Shown here one piece after another: positions 51,638-60,593 of a stretch of 64,000 bases of DNA. Position 1 is the first letter of the stretch, and each line of letters opens with the position of its first letter. Source of the DNA: Emiliania huxleyi CCMP1516 (Eukaryota > Haptophyta > Isochrysidales > Noelaerhabdaceae); NCBI RefSeq assembly GCF_000372725.1, contig NW_005202427.1:486995-550994 (forward strand). Direction: 5' to 3'. The notes beneath the pieces are model-generated. The model was not told the origin of the DNA and made no database searches. It worked only from the letters and a program-made list of their open reading frames with translations. The position numbers and the translations under genes were made by a program.

Positions 51638-52538
51638 ATGACTTTTTTCAGCGCAGCCGCGCCGCCGTCTGCGCGCTTGGCGGCCTCGAGCTGCCTGCTC
51701 GCCTGTGGCCTCTCGTCGGCGCCTTTGCGCTCGGCGGAGCCACCACCGCCGCCGCCTCTGCCGCCGCCGGGTCGTACCAGCACCGAGGATACTCCTCCTT
51801 TCCGTCTTCCGCCGCTCACTGCGAATCGTCCGCTCAGTGCTCGGCGCGGCGTGCATGGCCCTGCTGCGTCGCAGGCTTCCGGGCTGCGAGGCTGCCGACG
51901 AGGGCGAGTGCGATCTCACCGCATCTCGCTCGCGGTGGGCGGAGGCGTGGGCCATCCTCCGCGCGGGCCTGCGGGAGGTCGGCCGAACCACGGCAGAGGG
52001 CGTCGAGGCCTTCAAGATGGAGCGTTCCCTCTACTCCGCGGTCCTCGGACGGTCAGCACACTCTCCCGCCATTTTCATTGCCGCCACTCGTCTCGCCGCA
52101 TTATTGCAGGACACATCCCTGACACGTCCCCGACACCTCCCTGACACGTCCCTGACACGTCCCAGGCCCGCCCTCGTGGCGCTGCAGTACGTGCTCGATC
52201 GTGTCACGCCGCTGCGCCTCGAGGCGGTGCTGCGCGAGGCGCTGGTCGGCGTGCTCTCCTCTGTGAGCGCGCCGCCCGAGCCCGGCCCAGACCAGGAGGC
52301 TTGCATAGAGACACTCGTCTCACGAAGCTGTCTTGCACACACGTACTGTCTCGCAACAGTGTTGCCCTGCCTTAGCTCACTCACGTACATACATACACGT
52401 GGCAGCGCTCGGCGGCAGTACTGGTTTGATATAGCACGGAGTCCTCTCGCTCCAGTGCAGTACGGAGTTTGTCGTATCGCGTTTCACAGTGATGCCCCAA
52501 AGTCTGAGACAGCAATACGAGCACATGGGCTACTCTAG
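51638..52538 (+). CDS. Hypothetical protein with N-terminal targeting region
   Basis: Exons 51638-51770, 51838-52051 and 52166-? joined by 67-nt and 114-nt GT-AG introns with consistent phases. The N-terminus (MTFFSAAAPPSARLAASSCL) is hydrophobic and Ala/Ser-rich with a Pro-rich tail. It is followed by helical sequence: VLGAACMALLRRRLPGCEAA, SRWAEAWAILRAGLREVGRT, AFKMERSLYSAVLGRPALVA and LDRVTPLRLEAVLREALVGV. The second intron carries GACACGTCCCT repeats like those in exon 2 of the SET gene. Coding after PGPDQ (about 52296) is uncertain; the frame stays open to 52538. No family recognised. Confidence 0.5.
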
Positions 52539-52627
52539 TTTTCCAATTCACTCTCACACTCTGACATGCTAATATTTGTGTGCACAAATCGCCCGTCGTC
52601 ACCGCCTTTCACCACCAGGTCCCCCAA

Positions 52628-53973
52628 TGTTTGTGCATGTCATGACGTCCTCCGCCGTGCCCGGCCGTGCCCGGGCCCCCAGCCTAGACAGCGGCTGCCC
52701 GGCCGCCCTGCCTAGCGCGTGGGCGGTGCTGGGTATGGTTGAGCCGTCGGCGAGCCTCGCCTGCCCGCCCTCCATGCCGTCGCTGCCACCGCCGTCGCCT
52801 CCTCCACTGCCTTTACCGTCACCGCCGCCGCCGCCACCGCCGCCACCGCCGCCATTCTTACCGTCGCCGCCGCCTTCGCTCTCGCCTTCCCCGTCGCCAC
52901 CGCCGCCAGTCCCGTTGCACCCTCCGCTGCAAACAACTCCGCCATGCTTTGGTTGCCTCCACCCGCACACCGCCGGCGGCTTGCCCGAATTCCCGAACGA
53001 TTGGGCCATCGGGCTGCTCCTCGCATTGTGCCTTGAGCCGCTGCTGCGTGGGCAGATCAAGAAGAAGAGGGTGGAGGGCCGCAGCCACGCAGCGATCTCT
53101 GTACCCTTCCTCTCCGGCACGCGTGCTCTCCGAGTTGGCATTGTGATCCTCTTCTGCCTGCAGGACGTATGCGGCACCCCACCGGCACCGCTCCAGCCCG
53201 TCATTGTCAGCGGCCCGTGCTCGCTCACCGACGGCGGCTCGTGCGCCGCGTCGCCAAACTACCCGAACAGCTACGGCATCAACGAGGCGTGCACCATCAG
53301 CGGCGTGCCGCCGGTCGAGCTGGAGACGGTCGCCTTTGATGTGGACGCTTGGTCCTACTACGACTACGACTACAACGGTGACCCCATGGATGACTGCCCC
53401 TCCGACTATCTCACCGTCAACGGCAAGAAGTACTGCGGCACCTCGGGGCCCCCGAGTGGCGCGGTGGCGGAGGACGGCGTGATCGAGTGGCGATCGGATG
53501 GCAGCGTAGTCGGGCCGGGCTGGAAGGCGCGCCCCTGGTCCCTCTCGCTCCCTTCTTTCTCCTCTCTGATGCCCTCCTCCCTCTCTGCCGTCAGATCTGC
53601 TGGGCGACCCGCCCGCCTTCACCGCCATCAGCGCCGCCTCCACCGCCTCCACCGCCTCCACCGCCAACACCGCCGTCGCTGCCGCCGCTCTCCCCCGGCT
53701 TCGACCACGGACACGCCGGAGCGGGCAACCCACATGCTGCTCTACCTGACCCAGAACACTTGGTCGGATGAGAGGCTGGCCGAGCAGGTCACGGCGGCCC
53801 GCGCAGCAGGTCTGCCGATTGTCATGGCTCACGAGAACGACCCAAGCCTTGGTGGTTGCGCTTTTGCACGCCAATTTGAGACCACGCCGCAGGAGCTCAT
53901 CGCAGGCGGCCTCTACCAAGACCTCGCCGTCGCGTGCTTTGCGGGGATTCACCGCGAGGCAGCCGAGACGTAG
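52628..53973 (+). pseudogene. CUB / Pro-rich / TIR-module chimera, related to the 28.6-kb receptor
   Basis: A Pro-rich start (SPPPLPLPSPPPPPPP) leads into a CUB-like domain (GPCSLTDGGSCAASPNYPNS, FDVDAWSYYDYDYNGDPMDD, DYLTVNGKKYCGTSGPPSGA). A 68-nt GC-AG intron (53527-53594) follows. The next exon has ICWATRPPSPPS and a Pro-rich run ending PPLSPGFD, as in the large receptor gene. In another frame it then reads THMLLYLTQNTWSDERLAEQ and ETTPQELIAGGLYQDLAV, the second TIR-like module of that receptor. The two parts meet at about 53698-53710 with a frame change and without the beta-helix, Cys-rich, membrane and first TIR parts. It is probably an out-of-frame deletion derivative, unless an unseen splice restores frame. 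Confidence 0.6.
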
Positions 53974-54639
53974 CTGAGAGTTTAGCTGGTACCTACCCTT
54001 TGTGAGGCCGCCGGTTCGGACTAGGTGTCGCGCTGTCTACTGGCAAAGGCGCTCGGTGCTAGGCCAGGCAGGGAGCAGGAGGCGTCCCTCCGCCGCAGCA
54101 GCCTTTTTGCACGCTTCTCCCGCACAATTCCGCCGGCTGTACAACCTATCGAGGTGGAGGCGGAGTCCTCGGCTTATCACATTTGACCATTGTGAGTATT
54201 TGGTGTGTGTCAGTGTGTGCGTGTGGGTGGGGGGGGGGGGGGGTTGCTCCAACACTCCTTCTCTGCCAGGGAGGTGCACGTGTGTTTGCTGAGTAGTCGC
54301 ACCCCTGCCTGGCGGCGAGCAGAGGTTATGACCTACTCTCATGTTTTCGAAACATGCAGATTGTAAAATTCTTTTCCCTCGCCACTGGCGTCGGGTCCAC
54401 GCGTACTCTCTACTTACGAACGGACACATCGCATCCTCAACCTAAAGTCCTGGCGGAGGCTACATATTTGTTGCCATATTGGTGAAAGAGCTCCCCACCC
54501 TCCATCTTCCACTCGAACGCTACCCGGTCTCCTTCCTCCCGGGACCCCGCCCTCCACCCCATTGACCGCGGCGCGGCTTTGTCGCGGCGCTCGCCGTCTA
54601 CCTCCGCCTTGTCCGCTGTCGAGAAAAGAGTTTTGTTCC

Positions 54640-55405
54640 GCTGTCGTGTATTGAAAGAAAGAAAGAAAAGCTAAAGGAGGGGTGGGAGGACGGCACGCCG
54701 CCACCGCACAGTACCACAGAGCTGCCAACAATATACCTACAAACAGAGTGACAGAGATTTCAAAGAAAGAAAGAATCTTAACACCAACCCAAAACACAAG
54801 CGAAGAGAGATAGGAAGAGGCAGACTCCCTAGGGTGGGCGACGGCTAGCGCACCACACACCTCTCCTTAAAATCCCTGTGTGGTGGCGGCGTGCCGTCCT
54901 CCCATCCCTCCCTTGGGTTGTCTGTTTTCTTTCTTTCTTTACAAGGGAAGGATGGGAGTTCCCCGTCTTTGTAGCCTGGCGTTTGTGCCCCGTTTGTGCC
55001 GCGTCCCGTGCCCCCGAGTTCATTTACACAGGGATTTAATCGTTGCATACATGTTGTACACACATCCCTGATATGCAGGATTTCACATGTGCATGAACAT
55101 GTGACATGCGCATGCACATGACATGCACATGCACATGACATGTGCATGTGCATTGTGCGTCCGTCTTTGTGGCCTGGCGTTTGTGCCAAGAACAAGTAAA
55201 AATCTCTCTCTCTCTTTGTGCCCCGTTTGTGCCGCGTCCCGTGCCCAAGAGTTCATTTTGTAAAGAAAGAGATAGCTAGCCCCCATGATGTGTTCACGAC
55301 AACGTCTAGCGCATCACACTCCTCTCCTTAAAATCCCTGTGTGGTGGCGGCGTGCCGTTCTCCCATCCCTCCCTTGGGTTGGTCCGCGTTCTTTCTTTCT
55401 TTTTC
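54640..55405. repeat. Cluster of R1 dispersed repeats
   Basis: 54640-54715 (+, left half), 54797-54950 (-, full, about 150 bp) and 55296-55405 (-, partial). Core features: (GAAA)n, ACAGACAACCCAAGGGAGGG, CGGCACGCCGCCACCACACA and GGGATTTTAA. Two copies of TTTGTGCCGCGTCCCGTGCC lie at 54990-55012 and 55228-55245. ACATGCACATG simple repeats lie at 55085-55155. 53974-54639 holds a G-tract (54228-54243) and no supported gene. Confidence 0.8.
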
Positions 55406-55489
55406 ACGACAACGTCCGTGGAAGCACTGGGCGAGCGAGCACTTGCTTGGACTGCAGTCTGCGCCTCGCATCTTCAAACGACTGGCTGT

Positions 55490-56116
55490 ATGGCGCAGGC
55501 TCCGCCCAAGCCTGGTATCGCGCCCGTCGAGCTGGCCATCTCGTGTGTCTTTAGCGTGTTCTTTACCACGAACGCGCTTCTCGACCTCTCAGCCGACTTG
55601 TGGGCGCTGGACGCTCCGCGGGCGCGGCTTGCCTTTCTGCGGGACTGGTATGTCTTTCGGCAGTGGTCGCCCATCGTCAGCCCGCTCTTCCTCGCGCTGA
55701 CGCTGCTGCTGCCATTCGCCGTCTTCACGCTCTGCAAGGGAGCGCTGGAGAGCATCTGCGGCTGGCGCAGCGCCTCTCGCCTCCGCCACACGGTCGACAT
55801 TTTGGAGGCCGTCATCCTGGTGGGAGTCATTCTTCCCATCGGGATCCCGGCCGCCGTCTCGGCGCAGGAGGCTCTGATTGCCGCGTGCAAGGGCTCTGTC
55901 ACCGGGGGCGTGAGTGGCGGCGGGCCCCTCGGCTTCTTTAGCGCAGACACGACCGCCACACTCCGCCCCGGGGACATGTCGGCGTGCAAGGCGAGCGCCG
56001 CAGAGCTGCCGTCGCCGCACCTGCTGATGGTCGCGCTCAACCTGCTCATGTGGGCGTGCGACGTCTTGCGGTACAGCTGCGGCGGTGCGCCGGCCGGCGA
56101 GGAGAAGAGGGACTAG
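55490..56116 (+). CDS. Small polytopic membrane protein of unknown function
   Basis: 208 residues, single exon. About four hydrophobic segments: VELAISCVFSVFFTTNALLD, PIVSPLFLALTLLLPFAVFT, ILEAVILVGVILPIGIPAAV and LLMVALNLLMWACDVLRYSC. The last loop carries GSVTGGVSGGGPLGFF. No recognised domain; a four-helix membrane protein of an alga-specific family is my reading. An R1 repeat ends about 85 bp before the ATG, so the promoter probably overlaps the repeat. Confidence 0.6.
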   Translation: MAQAPPKPGIAPVELAISCVFSVFFTTNALLDLSADLWALDAPRARLAFLRDWYVFRQWSPIVSPLFLALTLLLPFAVFTLCKGALESICGWRSASRLRHTVDILEAVILVGVILPIGIPAAVSAQEALIAACKGSVTGGVSGGGPLGFFSADTTATLRPGDMSACKASAAELPSPHLLMVALNLLMWACDVLRYSCGGAPAGEEKRD

Positions 56117-56518
56117 AGCAGGGCGGTTGTATATTACGGCCACGCGCAGCGTCGCAGATGCACGGGAGAGAGAGAGCGCGCGCGGACCCACACCACACAT
56201 GCCCGGGTCTCTTTTATGCTAATTTTGTACTGTGCCGTACGAAAGTCTGTGCAGCTTGTGAGGGACACGATCCCGGCAAGCCTGTTCATGATTACAATAG
56301 TATTCAAGTAGAGCCGTATTGTACTCATAATACACGTGCATCGTGAGTACTCAACTCATGAGTACCACCGCAGTTGAGTATTCATACTCATGAGTACGTC
56401 TGGCGCATGCGTGAGTACTTGTACTCAAGTCCATGAATACTACTGGCCAGTCGGTCACGTCCCAAAACGCGCTCCCTGAGACTCGACCGACCGCTGGCTC
56501 TGCTCCAGCGCTTCGCAT

Positions 56519-56994
56519 ATGCCACCAAAGAGGAAGAAGGCCCAGCCTCGACTAGAAGTGCAAAAATACAAGCTGCTTCGGCAGCCGATGAATCTTATCG
56601 GCACGCAGGTCAAGTTCCTCGGGTCGTTCTGGGAAGGGCGCATGACGGCCGAAGAGAAAGCTACGGAGTACCTGTGCACGGTGCTTGACTGGAGTACCTG
56701 TGCTCGGTGCTTGACTTTCAGATCGCTCACCGCATGCAGCCTGGCGCCCCGCCGATGCTGGCAGACCCCAACCTCAACCCGGCCCACCTCGCTGTGCTGG
56801 TCAGGATTGGCTTCAACAAGAAGGCCTTCGAGCCGGCAGTGGCAGCGATCAAGGAGAAGTACTACGAGCTGTTCCGAGGCAAAGGGGGCGAGCACAAGGA
56901 GGGCTCCTCGGGCGCGGCCGGTGCGGCATCTTCATCGGCGGCCGGGGCGGCCGGGGCGGCTTCGTCGTCGGATGCCGCCGACGTGGCATCGTGA
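56519..56994 (+). CDS. Hypothetical protein, frame broken by a 28-bp tandem duplication
   Basis: Starts MPPKRKKAQPRLEVQKYKLL and runs NLIGTQVKFLGSFWEGRMTA ... EYLCTVLD. GGAGTACCTGTGC[A/T]CGGTGC plus TTGACT is then repeated (56666-56693 and 56694-56721), which shifts the frame. In the shifted frame it continues FQIAHRMQPGAPPMLADPNL ... IGFNKKAFEPAVAAIKEKYY and an Ala/Ser tail to a stop at 56994. The family is not recognised. Either the duplication is a mutation or assembly error, or it is spliced in an unusual way. Confidence 0.45.
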
Positions 56995-57146
56995 ATATCT
57001 AGCCGCGGTGCCCTGTGTTGTCTGTGGCTCCGTTTGTGTGTTTTAATTTTGGTCATTATTCTCTTCACAGCGCACGCGAAACGATAGCCCGGTCATGAAC
57101 AACGACAAATCCTCTATCGAGCCACGCCACTAGCACTACTGGCTGC

Positions 57147-57619
57147 CTAATCCTCAATGCCCTCTTCAAACTCAGCAATCGCAGCCTTCACAGCCTCATC
57201 TTCCGCCTTTCGGTACTTCTTCACTGCGCCGTTCAGCTGCGCCTTGCCGCAGTTCTCGTACAGCTCCTCAAGCTCAACCCAGCGTGTATCGGCAAAGCCT
57301 GCGTCATGCTGGTCCTCTTTGAACGTGCCGCGCGTGAGGTAGCAAATGGTGTTGTCGGCAGCAGCCAGCCTGTTGCGCCGCTTCTTTCCGATCAGTTGAT
57401 CGGGGTCGCAAAAGCGCATGCCGAGCACCGCCTCAATCTTGTAGCAGAATGTCGGCACGACCGCGTCTCCGCACCGCCACCTGCCAGCCGCGCCTGGCGC
57501 TGCGCCGCAGCCGCTCTCTGGCACTTGTAGCGGCAGCACATGGTGCGGTGCGCGTACTTGAGCAGGCGGTGCGCGCCGCAGTTGGCGCAGGGACCCTGGG
57601 AGTAGGGCGTGCGCGGCAT
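57147..57619 (-). CDS. Hypothetical zinc-ribbon-like protein
   Basis: Starts MPRTPYSQGPCANCGAHRLL ... HRTMCCRYKCQ (57619, four Cys like a zinc knuckle). It continues in another frame with PTFCYKIEAVLGMRFCDPDQ, LIGKKRRNRLAAADNTICYL, ADTRWVELEELYENCGKAQL and an acidic end at 57147. An intron or frameshift must lie between about 57460 and 57520. It lies within the inverted-repeat-bounded segment, convergent to the gene at 56519. No family recognised. Confidence 0.4.
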
Positions 57620-57629
57620 GTGGACGCGC

Positions 57630-57690
57630 GCTCGGGTATTTCTCGGGTATACCTGGACTTTTGCAGGTATACCCGGGTTTTACCTGCAAG
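57630..57690. repeat. Palindromic CGGGTATACC repeat, copy 1
   Basis: GGTATACCTGGACTTTTGCA and GGTATACCCGGGTTTTACC. Similar sequence recurs at 58733-58795 (TACCCGGGTATACCCGGG, CCAGGTATACCCGCAAAATA). 57841-59140 otherwise has no supported gene; 58400-58450 is G-rich. Confidence 0.7.
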
Positions 57691-59144
57691 TTGCTCACGC
57701 ACTTGTATTTGAATACATTATTCATATTCATGAGTACAGGCAGACGTGAGTATTCATATTCATGGATACCAGGCGTCATGACTACTCATACTCAACAATA
57801 CAAGCTGCCAAAGGATGAGTTGAGTTACTCATTGTAATCTTGAATAGGCTTGGATCCCGGCGTGAACACACGACTAACTGACGCGGATCCGCTCCTGACA
57901 GTGGCATGCACCGCGCTGCGGCGCGTGCCACTGTCTTTGTTTGAAGTTAAAAGTCGAATCAGAGCGCCGTCGGCGCTGTCCCTCGTTTTCCTCCCACGGA
58001 CCGCCCGTCCGGCACCGCTCCGGGACGCACGCCGGCGAAGCACCATCAAGCTGCTGTACGGCCCCGGCATCGCCTCCCCTGGCTTAGCTAGACTAAGAGA
58101 TATTGTGTATATGGTTGGTCTCTACAATATACTCACTGGCACTGAACCTCCCAGAGCTCGTCCCGGTCCGCCACGGTCATCCTCGGCCTCCGGAGGGCCC
58201 CCGGCCGCGGCGCGGTGCGGCGGCGTCACAAATCCGACGGCAGAGCACCGGGACGCGGTCGGGCGATCTGAGGTCCAACTAGGCGTATGCATTGCCCATC
58301 CAGGGCTATCACCTCGACCTATCAACAGGCGCCTGCGGCGCCGTGCTCAGGAGCTGCTGTTCACAGCTGCACAGACTTTAGTACGGCACAGTACACATGT
58401 CTCTCTCTCGGGGGGGCGGGCGGCGGGGGGGGGGGCGGCGGGGGGGGTCTTCCGCCACCGACCCTCCCCGAGCTTCGTCACGAGGCACGACACGCTGCGC
58501 GGCCGCACGGCCCCGGCCGCTCGCTTCTCGACGATGCACTGTGGACACATATGGTCATGGAGCGCGCCCAGTGCTCACAAACTTTACCGGTTATGAGACC
58601 GGTAATTTGGTGATATTTTGATTAGTTTTGGAGTGGCATGGTATAGTGGTATGCGAAAGTGGTATGCATGCGGGGTTTTCATTAGTTGTAGCGGCTGTCG
58701 GTGTGGTCCCGGGGGCGAAACCATGCAAAAGTGCGGGTATTACCCGGGTATACCCGGGTTTTTCCAGGTATACCCGCAAAATACCGGAGGTATCTTGCCG
58801 ATTTTGCCGATTTTGCCACCAAGAAGGCACTCCGACTCGCTTTGATTTCCGTGAGGCAACTGGTATCCCGTACCACTTTTTGATTAGTGCAGGCCTTGGG
58901 TTTGATTAGCCAAAAACTCCCATACCGGTAAAGTTTGAGCACTGAGCGCGCCGCCCTCTGGGGGGGGGGCGGGGGCCCTACAGGCTCGACACAGGTGCGA
59001 ACTGGCGCGTGCTAGTACTATCACGAAAGAAAGAAAACAAAACGCCGGGGAGGGATACTGGGCGAGGAAGTTTTGTCGCTTCAGTTCTTTTCGCACAACA
59101 CTACCTGTACCTGTGTTAGTGCCAGTGCGCGCCAGTCCCGTGCC

Positions 59145-59340
59145 CAGTAAAAGAAAGAAAACAGACAACCCAAGGGAGGGATGGGAGGACGGCACGCCTT
59201 TATGTATGTATGTAGAAAGATGAACAACAGTCAGGCTCGGACTGGACACCAACGCGGTATGGGTGGACGCCCGACAGATGATGACGACACGCACGAACGC
59301 CTAAATAAATAAATAAAACAGACATCCCAAGCTAGGGCTG
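59145..59340 (+). repeat. R1 left half and R2-like A-rich end
   Basis: 59145-59199 matches R1 (AAAGAAAACAGACAACCCAA ... CGGCACGCC). 59298-59335 has CTAAATAAATAAATAAAACA then GACATCCCAAG. Both show the common junction of an A-rich repeat followed by ACRGACAYCCC. Confidence 0.75.
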
Positions 59341-59528
59341 GGTCGAGGACAGACACGTCCCCACCTTTGCAGGATTTTGCAAAAGCGAGGGGGGAGGGCG
59401 CATCGCGGCGCGGAGAGGGCTGGGCACGGGCACAGGGGATCTCTCTCGCATAGGATACGCACTCGGCGGCACGAGGGCAAGGCTGGGCGTCCTATTTGTG
59501 CTCCCTCCGTTTCCCTCGCTCTCGGGCA

Positions 59529-60577
59529 CTATTCATCTGACCACTCATCAGAGGGGCTTCTAGGCGATCGGCCGCGCTCCGGGGCAGGGCTGGGTAGGAT
59601 GGGCTCGGGCCACTCGCCCGTGCGGGTGTATCCCCGCATGAGCCGGATGGAGGCCTCGACTGTCCCTCGCGGCAGGCTCTCGAGCAGCTCGAGCAGCTCT
59701 CCCGCCGCCACCGCCGCGTCGTACTGCTCCTTCAGGCCGAGCGCGCCGCAGACCCTGCGGACCGCCTCCTGCTGCACCTCGTCCGGTAGTCGGCGGAGGA
59801 CGCCCGCTTGGCGGGCGGCGAGTCCGGTGAGGGAGAGCGCGACTGGCGCGAGGGCCCGCCGCCGCGCGCCGACAGCGCGTTCTTGTCGACGAGCCGGGGT
59901 CCAGCATTGGCGCGGCCGCTGGCACTGCGGCCCTTGCCGCGCTGCTGCTGCCCGCGCTTCCTTCCCGGATTAGGGACAGTGAAAGTGCAGCCGCGCACTC
60001 CGCCGCCGCTGGGCGATGGCGGCACGCGCGCGGCGGCGGCCGGGCCCGCAGGCGCGGCGGGCTGGCCTCCCGCGGTGGCACCCTGCGGGTGCAATGCGGC
60101 TGCGGCGGCGTACGTCATGCTGGTCGCCGGCTCCGCAGCTGGTGGCTCGGCGGCAGGGGCTGGCGGCGCCGCAGGGCTCGCGCTCGCAGGCGGCTCCGTG
60201 GCCTGCGCCTGCCGCTCATGGCGGACCGCGCGCTCGAGCTGTGAGTGCGGGTGGAGCTGCACAATGACGTCGCCGCTCTGCGTCGCGGTGAAGGAGACCG
60301 AGTACGGCGCGTCGCCGTCGTTCTTCTTCTCCGCGTAGACGAGCGCGTAGTCGCACACCTGTCGTTGGTGGTCAGTGAATATGCTCTCCGTGCAGCGCTC
60401 GGCGGCGCCGACGCGAGCAAATTTAATATACGTAGGGTGAACAAAGAACTTGTGAAAAAAAAATTTTGCCACGTCCGCCGCGAACGTCAGTTCTTTCGCA
60501 CACACCGGCACGGTGTGACAGGCGCCCAGGCGCACTGAAACACCTCGGGAGCCGCCAAGAGCGGCCAGCCTTCGCAC
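59529..60577 (-). CDS. Hypothetical nuclear-type protein, frames need splicing
   Basis: The upstream frame (60577 down) has ELTFAADVAKFFFHKFFVHP, ERCTESIFTDHQRQVCDYAL, APYSVSFTATQSGDVIVQLH, then an Ala/Pro-rich region and a basic GRKRGQQQRGKGRSASGRAN. A second frame from about 59830 to 59529 has VLRRLPDEVQQEAVRRVCGA, ELLELLESLPRGTVEASIRL and an acidic Ser-rich end. The junction is not resolved. The start is uncertain: it may begin near the divergent CLPTM1-like gene, about 17-130 bp away, and share its promoter. Confidence 0.4.
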
Positions 60578-60593
60578 CTATCGGACCTCCGCC

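Larger units (their letters stand above)
56226..58395. mobile_element. 2.2-kb segment bounded by 31-bp inverted repeats
   Basis: TGTACTGTGCCGTACGAAAG plus TCTGTGCAGCT at 56226-56256 is the inverse of 58365-58395 with one mismatch. Inside are two small convergent genes and many ATTCATACTCATGAGTAC-type palindromes (56340-56445, 57710-57840). No transposase motif is recognised, so its mobile nature is inferred only. Confidence 0.45.

Noticed and set aside
56340-57840. GAGTACTCAACTCAT-type repeats read as a second terminal inverted repeat pair
   Set aside because: The motifs are themselves near-palindromic, so their orientation is not informative; only the 31-bp pair at 56226/58365 is clear.
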